Source of the DNA: Tahibacter soli
GTDB taxonomy: Bacteria > Pseudomonadota > Gammaproteobacteria > Xanthomonadales > Rhodanobacteraceae
DNA length: 64,000 bases
NCBI RefSeq assembly: GCF_025717065.2
Contig: NZ_JAOVZO020000018.1
Location: 1-64,000, forward strand
Direction of reading: 5' to 3'
Part shown: positions 1 to 9,540 of the stretch, piece by piece
Layout of the letters: every line of letters begins with the position of its first letter
How positions within the stretch are numbered: the stretch's first letter is position 1
Made by a program: the position numbers and the translations under genes
Notes under the pieces: generated by a model
Told to the model about the DNA's origin: nothing
The model's input: only the letters and a program-made list of their open reading frames with translations
The model's database searches: none

Positions 1-31
1 TAGCGTGAATGACGAAGATTCCGTCGATCTT

Positions 32-1111
32 TCAACGTGCGAGCAGACTCGGAAACGCCTCCCCCACCGGCTGCACCATCCCCGCGCGGCTCGCGTCGTA
101 GCCCGGCAGGCTGCCGACGCTCGCCTTGAACGCATCGCTCTGCATCAGCCCGACCACGTGCTGCACGCGCGGCGAGTCGAGCGTGTCTTCATCGCAAAGG
201 AAAAAATATCGTTCCGTCACCACCGGCACGAAGCCGAGCGAGAAACGCCGCGCGGGCGTTTCCAGACCCAGCCCCGCGTCGGCCATCCCGCTCGCCACGT
301 ACGCCGCGACCGCCGCGTGCGTGAATTCGATTTCGTCGTAGCCGAGGATCGTTTCGCCGCGCACGCCTTCGGCCTGCAGCAAGAGATCGAGCACGAGCCG
401 CGTCCCCGATTCCGGTTCGCGATTGACGAAGCGCACGCCGGGCTGCGCCAGGTCGCGCACGTGCAGGATGCGCCGCGGATTGTCAGGCGCGACGATCAGG
501 CCCAGCCGCCGCGTCGCGAGATCGATCACGCACTGGCGCGACGGATCGAGCATCGACGCGTAGTGCGCGACCACTTTCTCCTGCAGTTCGCCCTGCGCGA
601 CGTGCAGGCCCGCAAGGTCGCAGCCGCCGGCATGCAGCGCCGAGAGCACTTCGCGGCTCGCGCGGTATTTGAGATCGAGCGGCACGCCCTCCTCGACGAG
701 AAAACGCCGCATCGTTTCGACCGCGAAACCGTGCGTCGCCTGCACGCGCAGGATCGGGCGCGCCTCGGTCAGCGCGCGCTCGACTTCCACTTCGAGTTCC
801 GATGCGAGGCTGTCGAGAAACGGCGACAGCCGCGCCGCGACGCGGCGGTCGGCCCAGACGAGTTTTTCCCCGAGCGGCGACAGCTTCGCGCCGCGTCCGC
901 GCACCGTGGCCAGAAGCGGCGCGCCGAAATCGCGCTCGGCCTGCTTGAGCATGCCCCACGCGTAGCGGTACGAGAGATCGACGCGCTCGCACGCCGCGGC
1001 GAGCTGCCCGCATTCGTCGACCGCGACGAGAAGCTCGATCAGTCGCGGCACGAGCTGGCGGCCGTCGGAATGGCGCAGATCCCATTGTGGACGAATGGCA
1101 ACTTTGAACAT
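32..1111 (-). CDS. ModE/LysR-like transcriptional regulator with a periplasmic-binding-protein-like effector domain
   Basis: Predicted regulator of the neighbouring formate dehydrogenase genes. The N-terminal ~110 residues form a ModE/LysR-type winged helix (SYRYAWGMLKQAE is the recognition-helix region). The remaining ~250 residues resemble a substrate-binding-protein domain of the kind fused to such HTHs in molybdate/tungstate-responsive regulators. I start it at the internal ATG at 1111 because a GGAG lies 6 bases upstream; an extension to 1189 would be read through the divergent promoter region and has a non-conserved composition. It is divergent from the OFA carrier and the fds operon, the same arrangement as FdsR beside fds genes in Cupriavidus (family knowledge). 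The ligand (molybdate, formate or another) cannot be read from the sequence. Confidence 0.85.
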   Translation of the reverse strand: MFKVAIRPQWDLRHSDGRQLVPRLIELLVAVDECGQLAAACERVDLSYRYAWGMLKQAERDFGAPLLATVRGRGAKLSPLGEKLVWADRRVAARLSPFLDSLASELEVEVERALTEARPILRVQATHGFAVETMRRFLVEEGVPLDLKYRASREVLSALHAGGCDLAGLHVAQGELQEKVVAHYASMLDPSRQCVIDLATRRLGLIVAPDNPRRILHVRDLAQPGVRFVNREPESGTRLVLDLLLQAEGVRGETILGYDEIEFTHAAVAAYVASGMADAGLGLETPARRFSLGFVPVVTERYFFLCDEDTLDSPRVQHVVGLMQSDAFKASVGSLPGYDASRAGMVQPVGEAFPSLLAR

Positions 1112-1318
1112 CGCTGGCTCCGTCGCGGCGCGGCAGCTGGCTGTCGAGAACCGATTGGTTCGGCTATTTACAGCATATTGGTCGACCAAAGTCCAAGTGT
1201 TCGGCGCGGAATGAATAGTAGAGTCGAGCGGGACGCAGGCAATTCATAGGCTTTCCAGTACATATATAACCGGCCGCCGCGTTCCGAATCCATTCGCAAC
1301 GATCCTCGGGAGGGACGT
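1112..1318. promoter_or_regulatory. Divergent control region between the regulator and the formate/oxalate carrier
   Basis: This 207-bp gap holds a perfect 12-bp palindrome, TTGGTCGACCAA, at 1178-1189 and an AT-rich TATATAAC at 1263-1270, 49 bases before the carrier start. The palindrome contains a T-N11-A spacing compatible with a LysR-type site. The TATATAAC could be a -10 element or a ModE-like half site. Both roles are inferred; no convincing -35 was found. Confidence 0.4.
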
Positions 1319-2977
1319 ATGGCGACCGTGCCGCAAGCACTCGATCTGCCCGGCGGGACACCGGGATTGCTCGACAAGGAACGCACCATCGCAGCACCGG
1401 GCTACAACCGCTGGCTCGTGCCGCCCGCAGCGCTCGCGATTCATCTGTGCATCGGCATGGCCTACGGTTTTTCGGTGTTCTGGCTGCCGCTCGCGAAAGC
1501 GGTCGGCGTCACCGCGCCGGTCGCCTGCCCCGCCGACATGGGCTTTTTCGCGGCGATCGTCGCGACGCAGTGCGACTGGACCGTCACGTCGCTCGGCTGG
1601 ATGTACACCTTGTTCTTCGTGTTTCTCGGCTCGTCGGCCGCGACCTTCGGCGGCTGGCTCGAACACGCCGGACCGCGCAAGGCCGGCTTCGTCGCGGCCG
1701 TGTGCTGGTGCGGCGGGCTCGTCATTTCCGCGCTCGGCATCTATCTGCACCAGATCTGGATGCTGTGGCTCGGCTCCGGCGTCATCGGCGGCATCGGCCT
1801 GGGCCTCGGATACATTTCACCAGTTTCCACTTTGATCAAATGGTTTCCCGATCGGCGCGGCATGGCCACCGGCATGGCGATCATGGGGTTCGGCGGCGGC
1901 GCGATGATCGGCGCGCCGATGGCCGACAAGCTGATGAGGCACTTCGCCACACCGACGTCGGTCGGCGTGTGGGAAACGTTCCTCGTCATGGCCGCGGTGT
2001 ACTTCGTGTTCATGACCTGCGGCGCGTTCGGCTATCGCGTGCCGCCGTCGGGCTGGAAACCCGCGGGCTGGACGCCGCCGCCGCCGAAGCAGGCGTCGAT
2101 GATCGCGACGAGGAGCGTGCATCTGAACCAGGCGTGGAAGACGCCGCAGTTCTGGCTGATCTGGGGCGTGCTGTGCCTCAACGTGAGCGCCGGCATCGGG
2201 GTGCTCGGCATGGCCTCGCCGATGCTGCAGGAAGTGTTCGGCGGCAAGCTGATCGGCGTCGATCTCGGCTTCAACGATCTGTCGGCCGAACAGAAGGCGC
2301 AGATCGCGACGATCGCCGCGGGCTTCACCGGACTTCTGAGCCTGTTCAACATCGTCGGGCGGTTCTTCTGGGCGTCGATCTCCGACCGCATCGGCCGCAA
2401 GGTCACGTACGCGATCTTCTTCCTGCTCGGCATCGTGCTGTACGCGTCGGCGCCGTCGCTCGGCCACGCGGGCCAGATCGCGCTGTTCGTCGGCGCGTTC
2501 GGCATCATCCTGTCGATGTACGGCGGCGGCTTCGCCACGGTGCCGGCGTATCTCGCCGACATGTTCGGCACGCAGATGGTCGGCGCGATTCACGGGCGGC
2601 TGCTCACGGCGTGGTCGGCGGCCGGCATCCTCGGGCCGTTCCTGATGACCTACATCCGCGACGTGCAGATCGCGCACGGCGTGCCGAAGGCGCAGGTCTA
2701 CGACGTGACGATGTACATCCTCGTGGGGCTGCTGGTGCTGGGTCTCGTCTGCAACCTGCTGATCAGACCCGTCGATCCGAAGTACCAGATGACCGACGAG
2801 GAACTCGCCGCTGAAAAGCGCAAGTCGCACGAGGTGGCCGCGAGCCCGGCGAATGCCGTCGAGGCGTCGACGGCCGCGAGCTTCACGCCGGCCGTGCTGT
2901 TCGCGTGGCTCGCCGTCGGCATCCCGATCGGGTGGGGCGCCTGGCTGACGTTGCGCAAGGCGCTCGTCCTCTTTTGA
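1319..2977 (+). CDS. MFS carrier of the oxalate/formate antiporter (OFA) family
   Basis: Inner-membrane transporter of 552 residues with about 12 hydrophobic segments, longer than a minimal MFS protein because of an N-terminal arm and extra periplasmic loops. The long loop between segments 1 and 2 carries three Cys. The [13 protein letters not shown] stretch after the last core helix is typical of OFA members. The ATG at 1319 follows GGGAGGG at ideal distance. It lies 53 bases before fdsG on the same strand, so formate (or an oxalate/formate exchange) is the likely substrate. That is inferred from family and context; OFA proteins also carry other monocarboxylates. Confidence 0.85.
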   Translation: MATVPQALDLPGGTPGLLDKERTIAAPGYNRWLVPPAALAIHLCIGMAYGFSVFWLPLAKAVGVTAPVACPADMGFFAAIVATQCDWTVTSLGWMYTLFFVFLGSSAATFGGWLEHAGPRKAGFVAAVCWCGGLVISALGIYLHQIWMLWLGSGVIGGIGLGLGYISPVSTLIKWFPDRRGMATGMAIMGFGGGAMIGAPMADKLMRHFATPTSVGVWETFLVMAAVYFVFMTCGAFGYRVPPSGWKPAGWTPPPPKQASMIATRSVHLNQAWKTPQFWLIWGVLCLNVSAGIGVLGMASPMLQEVFGGKLIGVDLGFNDLSAEQKAQIATIAAGFTGLLSLFNIVGRFFWASISDRIGRKVTYAIFFLLGIVLYASAPSLGHAGQIALFVGAFGIILSMYGGGFATVPAYLADMFGTQMVGAIHGRLLTAWSAAGILGPFLMTYIRDVQIAHGVPKAQVYDVTMYILVGLLVLGLVCNLLIRPVDPKYQMTDEELAAEKRKSHEVAASPANAVEASTAASFTPAVLFAWLAVGIPIGWGAWLTLRKALVLF

Positions 2978-3030
2978 CCGTCTTGCGCGACAATGACCGA
3001 TCGACGGACAACCGACCGACCTGGAAATCC

Positions 3031-3546
3031 ATGCCGCCAGCCACCCAGCCAGCGATGATCCTGAAAGAACCCGGCCTCGCGCCGGACGCGCGCCGCGCGG
3101 TGCTCGACGCGATCGAACCGCGCCGCGCGCTGCCCGGCGCGCTGCTGCCGATCCTGCACGCGGTGCAGGACGCGCTCGGCTACGTGCCGCGCGACGCCGT
3201 GCCGCTGATCGCGAACGCGCTGAACCTGTCGCGCGCCGACGTGCACGGCGTCGTCAGCTTCTATCACTATTTTCGCAGCGAGCCGTGCGGCCGGCACATC
3301 GTGCAGATCTGCCGCGCCGAAAGCTGCCAGGCGATGGGCGCGGTCGCGCTCGAGGCGCACGCGAAGGCGACGCTCGGCGTCGACTGGCACGAAACCACGC
3401 GCGACGGCGCGGTGACGCTCGAACCCGTGTACTGCCTCGGCAACTGCGCGTTGTCGCCGGCCGTGATGATCGACGGCGACCTGCACGGACGCGTTACGCC
3501 GCAGTCGTTCGACACGCTCGTCGCGGCGACGCGGAGCGGCGCATGA
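3031..3546 (+). CDS. fdsG: NAD-dependent formate dehydrogenase gamma subunit
   Basis: Thioredoxin-like [2Fe-2S] subunit (171 residues) homologous to NuoE, which passes electrons between clusters of the FdsB/FdsA core in the cytosol. The four cluster ligands are visible as C-x4-C in QICRAESCQ and C-x3-C in YCLGNCAL. The chosen ATG at 3031 has a weak GGAA just upstream; an in-frame ATG at 3055 is an alternative. The stop overlaps the fdsB start (ATGA at 3543-3546), so the two are translationally coupled. Confidence 0.93.
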   Translation: MPPATQPAMILKEPGLAPDARRAVLDAIEPRRALPGALLPILHAVQDALGYVPRDAVPLIANALNLSRADVHGVVSFYHYFRSEPCGRHIVQICRAESCQAMGAVALEAHAKATLGVDWHETTRDGAVTLEPVYCLGNCALSPAVMIDGDLHGRVTPQSFDTLVAATRSGA

Positions 3547-5081
3547 CGACGACGCTCTACGTGCCGCGCGACGCGGCGGCGCTGTCGGTCGACGCCGACG
3601 CCGTTGCCGTGCGCATCGCGCAGGAAGCCGCCGCGCGCGGCATCGACGTGCGCATCGTGCGCAACGGCTCGCGCGGCCTGTTCTGGCTCGAACCGCTGGT
3701 CGAAGTCGCGACATCCGCAGGCCGCGTCGCCTACGGGCCGGTCGCAACGCGCGACGTCGCAAGCCTGTTCGACGCGGGTTTTCTTTCCGGCGGTTCGCAT
3801 GCGCTCGCGCTCGGCGTCACCGACGACATCGCCTATCTCAAATCGCAGGATCGTCTCACCTACGCGCGCATCGGCGTGATCGATCCGCTCGACGCGGACG
3901 ACTACGCCGCGCACGGCGGCTGGACGGGCCTCGCCAACGCGGCGGCGCTCGCACCGGCCGACATCGTCGCGGCCGTGACGGAATCGGGCCTGCGCGGCCG
4001 CGGCGGCGCGGCGTTTCCGGCCGGCATCAAATGGAAAACCTGCGCCGATGCCGTATCGGAACAAAAATACATCGTCTGCAACGCCGACGAGGGCGACTCG
4101 GGCACGTATGCCGATCGCCTGACGCTCGAAGGCGATCCGTTCTGCCTGATCGAAGGCATGGCGATCGCCGCGCTCGCGGTCGGCGCGACCGAAGGCTACG
4201 TGTACATCCGCAGCGAGTATCCGCATGCGTTTCGCACGTTCTCGCAGGCGATCGACATCGCGACGCAGGCCGGCTGGCTCGGCGACGACGTCGCGGGCTC
4301 GGGCCGCGCGTTTCGCCTGCACGCGCGGCTCGGCGCCGGCGCGTACATCTGCGGCGAGGAAACCTCCTTGCTCGAATCGCTCGAAGGCCGCCGCGGCCAG
4401 GTGCGCGTCAAGCCGCCGCTGCCGGCGATCGAAGGGCTGTTCGGCAAGCCCACCGTGATCAACAACGTGGTGACGCTCGCGAGCGTGCCGATCGTGCTCG
4501 CGCGCGGCGCGGCGTACTACCGCGACTACGGCGTCGGCCGGTCGCGCGGCACGCTGCCGCTGCAGCTCGCGGGCAACGTCAAGTACGCAGGGCTCGTCGA
4601 GAAGGCGTTCGGCCTCACCTTGCGCGAGCTGCTGTACGACTACGGCGGCGGCAGCGCGAGCGGCCGGCCGATCCGCGCGGTGCAGATCGGCGGGCCGCTC
4701 GGCGCGTACCTGCCCGCGTCGAAGTTCGACACCGTGATCGACTACGAAGCGTTCGCCGCGGCAGGCGGCATGCTCGGCCACGGCGGCGTCGTCGCGTTCG
4801 ACGACACGGTCGACATGGCCGCGCAGGCGCGCTTCGCGCTGGAATTCTGCGCGGTCGAATCGTGCGGCAAATGCACGCCGTGCCGCATCGGCGCGACGCG
4901 CGGCGTCGAGGTGATCGACCGCATCCGCGCAGGCGTCGACCGCGCGCGCAACGAAACGCTGCTGCGCGATCTCGCCGACACGATGATCCACGGTTCGCTG
5001 TGCGCGCTCGGCGGCATGGCACCGTTTCCCGTTCTGAGCGCGCTCGATCATTTCGCCGAAGATTTCGGCGCGCGGCAATAA
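3543..5081 (+). CDS. fdsB: NAD-dependent formate dehydrogenase beta subunit (FMN/NAD-binding)
   Basis: Flavoprotein subunit (512 residues), homologous to NuoF, where electrons from formate reduce NAD+. The FMN-binding loop [17 protein letters not shown] and the NADH-binding [17 protein letters not shown] region are present, and the C-terminal [4Fe-4S] site reads [11 protein letters not shown] with a distal Cys. The N-terminal thioredoxin-like segment has no cysteines in about 150 residues, so it should not hold its own [2Fe-2S] cluster, as in other FdsB proteins. It overlaps fdsG by 4 bases and is followed 13 bases later by fdsA. Confidence 0.95.
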   Translation: MTTTLYVPRDAAALSVDADAVAVRIAQEAAARGIDVRIVRNGSRGLFWLEPLVEVATSAGRVAYGPVATRDVASLFDAGFLSGGSHALALGVTDDIAYLKSQDRLTYARIGVIDPLDADDYAAHGGWTGLANAAALAPADIVAAVTESGLRGRGGAAFPAGIKWKTCADAVSEQKYIVCNADEGDSGTYADRLTLEGDPFCLIEGMAIAALAVGATEGYVYIRSEYPHAFRTFSQAIDIATQAGWLGDDVAGSGRAFRLHARLGAGAYICGEETSLLESLEGRRGQVRVKPPLPAIEGLFGKPTVINNVVTLASVPIVLARGAAYYRDYGVGRSRGTLPLQLAGNVKYAGLVEKAFGLTLRELLYDYGGGSASGRPIRAVQIGGPLGAYLPASKFDTVIDYEAFAAAGGMLGHGGVVAFDDTVDMAAQARFALEFCAVESCGKCTPCRIGATRGVEVIDRIRAGVDRARNETLLRDLADTMIHGSLCALGGMAPFPVLSALDHFAEDFGARQ

Positions 5082-5094
5082 GGAGTCAACGACC

Positions 5095-7947
5095 ATGTTG
5101 TCGATCGTCGAAAACGATCTCGGCACCCCCGCCTCGAGGGCCGCATCGCGCGTCACGCTGACGATCGACGGCGTGCCGGTCACGGTGCCCGAAGGCACGT
5201 CCGTCATGCGCGCCGCGGCGCTCGCCGGCACGCAGATTCCGAAGCTGTGCGCGACCGAAATGCTCGACGCGTTCGGTTCGTGCCGCCTGTGCCTCGTGGA
5301 GATCGAAGGCCGCAAGGGCTATCCCGCCTCGTGCACGACGCCGGTCGCCGCCGGCATGGCCGTGCGCACGCAGACGCCGAAGCTCGCCGGCCTGCGCCGC
5401 AACGTCATGGAATTGTATATTTCCGATCACCCGCTCGACTGCCTCACCTGCCCCACGAACGGCCACTGCGAGCTGCAGGACATGGCCGGCAGCGTCGGCC
5501 TGCGCGACGTGCGCTACGGCTACGACGGCGCGAACCATCGCGCGGCGCAGAAGGACGAGAGCAATCCGTATTTCACGTTCGATCCGTCCAAGTGCGTCGT
5601 CTGTTCGCGCTGCGTGCGCGCGTGCGACGAGGTGCAGGGCACGTTCGCGCTGACGATCCAGGGCCGCGGGTTCGATTCGAAAGTATCGGCGAGCCAGGAC
5701 GAATCGTTCATCGGCTCCGAATGCGTCAGCTGCGGCGCCTGCGTGCAGGCGTGCCCCACGGCGACGCTGACCGAGAAATCGTTGATCGATCTCGGCCAGC
5801 CGCAGCGCAGCGTCGTGACCACCTGCGCGTATTGCGGCGTCGGCTGCTCCTTCCGCGCCGAGATGAAGGGCGAAGAGCTCGTGCGCATGGTGCCCAATCA
5901 GGACGGCCAGGCGAACCACGGCCATTCGTGCGTCAAGGGACGCTTCGCGCTCGGCTACGCGACGCACCGCGATCGCATCACGACGCCGATGATCCGCAAG
6001 CGCATCGCCGATCCGTGGCAGCCGGTGAGCTGGGAAACCGCCATCGCGCACGTCGCGTCGGAATTCAAGCGGCTGCAGGCGACGTACGGGCGCCACAGCG
6101 TCGGCGGCATCACCTCGTCGCGCTGCACCAACGAGGAAACGTATCTCGTGCAGAAGCTGGTGCGCGCGGCGTTCGGCACGAACAACGTCGACACCTGCGC
6201 GCGCGTGTGCCATTCGCCGACCGGCTACGGTCTCAAGCAGACGCTCGGCGAGTCGGCCGGCACGCAGGATTTCGACTCCGTCGAACATGCCGACGTCGTG
6301 CTCGTGATCGGCGCGAACCCGACCGACGGCCATCCGGTGTTCGCGTCGCGCCTCAAGCAGCGGCTGCGCGAAGGCGCGAAGCTGATCGTGATCGACCCGC
6401 GCCGCATCGACCTCGTGCGCACGCCGCACGTCGAGGCGCAGCATCACCTGAAGCTGCGTCCCGGCACGAACGTCGCGGTGCTCAACGCGCTCGCGCACGT
6501 GATCGCGACCGAAGGACTCGTCGACGAGGCCTTCGTCGCCGCGCGCTGCGAGGGCCCGGCGTTCGCGAAGTGGCGCGCGTTCGTCGGCGAGTCGCGCAAC
6601 TCGCCCGAAGCGCTCGAAGCGGAAACCGGCGTGCGGGCCGAGGAGGTGCGCGCCGCTGCGCGCCTGTACGCGACGGGCGGCAACGCGGCGATCTACTACG
6701 GTCTCGGCGTGACCGAGCACTCGCAAGGTTCCACCGCGGTGATGGGCATCGCGAACCTCGCGATGGCGACCGGCAACATCGGGCGCGTCGGCGTCGGCGT
6801 CAATCCGCTGCGCGGCCAGAACAACGTGCAGGGCTCGTGCGACATGGGTTCGTTTCCGCACGAGTTTCCGGGCTATCGCCACGTCTCGGACGTCGCGGTG
6901 CGCGAGAGCTTCGAGCGCGCCTGGGGCGTGCCGCTGCACGACGAGCCGGGCCTGCGCATTCCGAACATGTTCGAAGCGGCGCTCGACGGCAGCTTCAAGG
7001 GCCTCTACATCGAAGGCGAAGACATCGCGCAGAGCGATCCGAACACGCAGCACGTCACCGCCGCGCTGACCGCGATGGAATGCGTGGTCGTGCAGGATCT
7101 GTTTCTCAACGAGACCGCGAAATTCGCGCACGTGTTCCTGCCCGGCAGTTCCTTTCTGGAAAAGGACGGCACGTTCACGAATGCCGAACGCCGCATTTCG
7201 CGCGTGCGCCGCGTGATGGCGCCGAAGGCGCGCTACGCCGACTGGGAAGCCACGCAGCTGATCGCGCAGGCGATGGGCTATCCGATGAACTACGCGCATC
7301 CGTCGCAGATCATGGACGAGATCGCGGCGCTGACGCCGACGTTCACCGGCGTGAGCTACGAGAAGCTCGACCGCCTCGGCAGCATCCAGTGGCCGTGCAA
7401 CGAAGCGCACCCCGACGGCACGCCGACGATGCACATCGACGCGTTCGTGCGCGGCAAGGGCCGCTTCATGTTGACGCAGTACGTGCCGACGACCGAACGC
7501 GTCAACGCGAAGTATCCGCTCCTGCTCACGACCGGCCGCATCCTGTCGCAGTACAACGTCGGCGCGCAGACGCGCCGCACGCCGAACAATATGTGGCACA
7601 ACGAAGACGTGCTCGAGCTGCATCCGCACGACGCCGACGAGCGCGGCATCGCCGACGGCGACTGGGTCGGCGTCGAAAGCCGCGCCGGCGACACCGTGCT
7701 GCGCGCGCGCATTTCCGATCGCATGCAGCCGGGCGTCGTGTACACGACGTTCCACTTCCCGGAGTCGGGCGCGAACGTCGTGACGACCGAAAACTCCGAC
7801 TGGGCGACGAACTGCCCCGAGTACAAGGTCACCGCGGTACAGGCGACGCGCGTGTCGCAACCGTCGGAATGGCAGAAGCGGCACGAGGCGTTCACGCACG
7901 AGCAGCTCTCGCTGTTGCGCGGGGCGCGGCAGACGGCGCCGCGATGA
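5095..7947 (+). CDS. fdsA: NAD-dependent formate dehydrogenase alpha subunit (molybdenum bis-MGD, cysteine type)
   Basis: Catalytic subunit (950 residues) that oxidises formate to CO2. The N-terminus is a [2Fe-2S] domain (Cys52, 63, 66, 80) followed by a His-Cys3 site (His112, Cys116, 119, 125). Two ferredoxin-type clusters follow (Cys167/170/173/177 and Cys210/213/216/220), then the cluster next to the cofactor (Cys244/247/251/279). The molybdenum ligand is Cys372 in ARVCHSPTGYG with His373 after it, so this is a cysteine rather than selenocysteine enzyme. All clusters of the family look intact. Its TGA overlaps the fdhD start (ATGA). Confidence 0.96.
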   Translation: MLSIVENDLGTPASRAASRVTLTIDGVPVTVPEGTSVMRAAALAGTQIPKLCATEMLDAFGSCRLCLVEIEGRKGYPASCTTPVAAGMAVRTQTPKLAGLRRNVMELYISDHPLDCLTCPTNGHCELQDMAGSVGLRDVRYGYDGANHRAAQKDESNPYFTFDPSKCVVCSRCVRACDEVQGTFALTIQGRGFDSKVSASQDESFIGSECVSCGACVQACPTATLTEKSLIDLGQPQRSVVTTCAYCGVGCSFRAEMKGEELVRMVPNQDGQANHGHSCVKGRFALGYATHRDRITTPMIRKRIADPWQPVSWETAIAHVASEFKRLQATYGRHSVGGITSSRCTNEETYLVQKLVRAAFGTNNVDTCARVCHSPTGYGLKQTLGESAGTQDFDSVEHADVVLVIGANPTDGHPVFASRLKQRLREGAKLIVIDPRRIDLVRTPHVEAQHHLKLRPGTNVAVLNALAHVIATEGLVDEAFVAARCEGPAFAKWRAFVGESRNSPEALEAETGVRAEEVRAAARLYATGGNAAIYYGLGVTEHSQGSTAVMGIANLAMATGNIGRVGVGVNPLRGQNNVQGSCDMGSFPHEFPGYRHVSDVAVRESFERAWGVPLHDEPGLRIPNMFEAALDGSFKGLYIEGEDIAQSDPNTQHVTAALTAMECVVVQDLFLNETAKFAHVFLPGSSFLEKDGTFTNAERRISRVRRVMAPKARYADWEATQLIAQAMGYPMNYAHPSQIMDEIAALTPTFTGVSYEKLDRLGSIQWPCNEAHPDGTPTMHIDAFVRGKGRFMLTQYVPTTERVNAKYPLLLTTGRILSQYNVGAQTRRTPNNMWHNEDVLELHPHDADERGIADGDWVGVESRAGDTVLRARISDRMQPGVVYTTFHFPESGANVVTTENSDWATNCPEYKVTAVQATRVSQPSEWQKRHEAFTHEQLSLLRGARQTAPR

Positions 7948-8768
7948 GCGCACCGCCGGGCGCCGTCGAGCGCCGCGTCGCGCGCTGGCGCGACGGCGCG
8001 CTCGACGAGCGCGCCGACCGCATCGCCGAGGAGGTGCCGGTGGCGTTCGCCTACAACGGCGAGCCTTTCGCCGTGATGATGGCGACGCCGTCCGACCTCG
8101 CCGATTTCGCGCTCGGCTTTTCGCTGACCGAAGGCGTGATCGCGCACGCCGAGGAACTTGCGGACATCGGCGTCGCGCAGCGCCTGGAAGGCTGGGAGAT
8201 CGCGCTGACGATCCCGCCCTCCCGCGCGCGGGCGCTCGCCTCGCGCGAACGCACGCTCGAGGGCCGCAGCGGCTGCGGCGTATGCGGCAGCAAGCGCCTC
8301 GACGACCTCGTGCGCGTGCCGGCGCCGGTCGCGGCCGAACCGCGCGTGAGCGCATCGGCGCTCGATGCCGCGCTCGTGGCGATGGCCGCGCGCCAGTCGC
8401 TCGCCGCGGCGACCGGCGCGACGCACGCGGCGGCGTGGGCGGGCGCCGACGGCGACATCGCGTTCGTGCGCGAAGACGTCGGCCGTCACAACGCGCTCGA
8501 CAAGCTGATCGGCGCGATCGCCCGCGCGAACGTCGACCGCGACGCCGGTTTCGCGATCGTCACGAGCCGCGCGAGCTACGAACTCGCGATGAAGGCCGCG
8601 GGCGCCGGCATCGGCCTGCTCGCGGCGGTGTCGGCGCCGACCGCGCTCGCGATTTCACTCGCCGACAGCGCGAATCTCACGCTGATCGGTTTCGCGCGGC
8701 CGGGCGGCTGCGCGGTCTACACTCATCACCGGCGCTACGCCGGCGCGCCGCAGGGAGGCAATCCATGA
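7944..8768 (+). CDS. fdhD: FdhD-type sulfurtransferase for formate dehydrogenase maturation
   Basis: Cytosolic maturation factor (274 residues; called FdsC in fds operons) that passes sulfur from a cysteine desulfurase to the bis-MGD cofactor of FdsA. The reactive pair is Cys111 and Cys114 in SGCGVCGSKRL. The REDVGRHNALDKLIG and IVTSRASYELAMKA blocks are family signatures. It overlaps both fdsA and fdsD by ATGA junctions, which places the maturation factor inside the structural operon. Confidence 0.95.
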   Translation: MSAPPGAVERRVARWRDGALDERADRIAEEVPVAFAYNGEPFAVMMATPSDLADFALGFSLTEGVIAHAEELADIGVAQRLEGWEIALTIPPSRARALASRERTLEGRSGCGVCGSKRLDDLVRVPAPVAAEPRVSASALDAALVAMAARQSLAAATGATHAAAWAGADGDIAFVREDVGRHNALDKLIGAIARANVDRDAGFAIVTSRASYELAMKAAGAGIGLLAAVSAPTALAISLADSANLTLIGFARPGGCAVYTHHRRYAGAPQGGNP

Positions 8769-8980
8769 ACGTCGAGCGGCTCGTGCAGATGGCGAACGAC
8801 ATCGGCCGCTATTTCGCCGCCGAGCCCGACCGCGAAGAAGCGGTCGCGGGCATCGCCGGTCATCTGAAGCGCTTCTGGGAGCCGCGCATGCGCACGGCGA
8901 TCCTCGCGCACCTCGCGGCCGGCGGCGAAGGTCTCGACGACCTCGCGCGCGCCGGCGTCGAACGGCTCGCGACGTTGTGA
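8765..8980 (+). CDS. fdsD: Formate dehydrogenase delta subunit
   Basis: Small helical protein (71 residues) found at the end of fds operons and needed for an active Fds complex in species where it was studied. The conserved RLVQMANDIGRYF and FWEPRMRTAIL segments are present. It starts inside the fdhD stop (ATGA). No obvious terminator follows; the operon appears to end here because the next gene is 64 bases away and unrelated. Confidence 0.9.
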   Translation: MNVERLVQMANDIGRYFAAEPDREEAVAGIAGHLKRFWEPRMRTAILAHLAAGGEGLDDLARAGVERLATL

Positions 8981-9044
8981 CGCCACCCTTGTCGCGGCGC
9001 CGACCCGGCCGCAATATCGCGAGCAACCTCGCCGGAGCCGACCG

Positions 9045-9356
9045 ATGACCGCCCGCCCGCTGCCCTCGCTCGCGTTCACCGTGCTCGCATTCGTCGCGCT
9101 GGCGCAAAACCAGGCCATCGACTTCGCGGGCCGGCAAATCGGTCATGTCGCCTACTGCTCGTACGAGACGGCGGCACCGCTGGCGGACCATGCCCCGCCG
9201 CGGCCGGTCGATCTGCCGCAGCGTCTCGCCGCCGCGCAGGCGGCGCCCGCCGACCGGAACCGCCGCGCCGGACCGGGCACCGGCGTCTTCGTCGTCACGC
9301 TGGCTTGGCTCGCCGCACAGGCCTGGACGACGCCGGGCCTGTTCTGGAACCCGTAA
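9045..9356 (+). CDS. Small hypothetical protein with an N-terminal hydrophobic segment
   Basis: 103 residues with a hydrophobic stretch at ~7-20 (LAFTVLAFVALA) and a second one near residues 80-96, so it may be a small membrane or exported protein. GGAG lies upstream of the ATG, and the third codon positions are GC-rich like the neighbours. I recognise no family. The gap after it (9357-9540) shows nothing coding. Confidence 0.45.
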   Translation: MTARPLPSLAFTVLAFVALAQNQAIDFAGRQIGHVAYCSYETAAPLADHAPPRPVDLPQRLAAAQAAPADRNRRAGPGTGVFVVTLAWLAAQAWTTPGLFWNP

Positions 9357-9540
9357 AGCCGCGCCGTTGCGCGATTGTCATGGCTTTGTCAGGCCGTTTT
9401 GACCGCGCGTTCAGCGCACACTGAAGCGCCGCGGCCCCAACGGGCGCAGTGTCGAACCGCCTGCCGCACGTTGCGCAGGCCGGCACGGCGCGATCGGATA
9501 CGGGCCGGTTCCGGGCCGACATCTCTGACGAGGGTGCATC

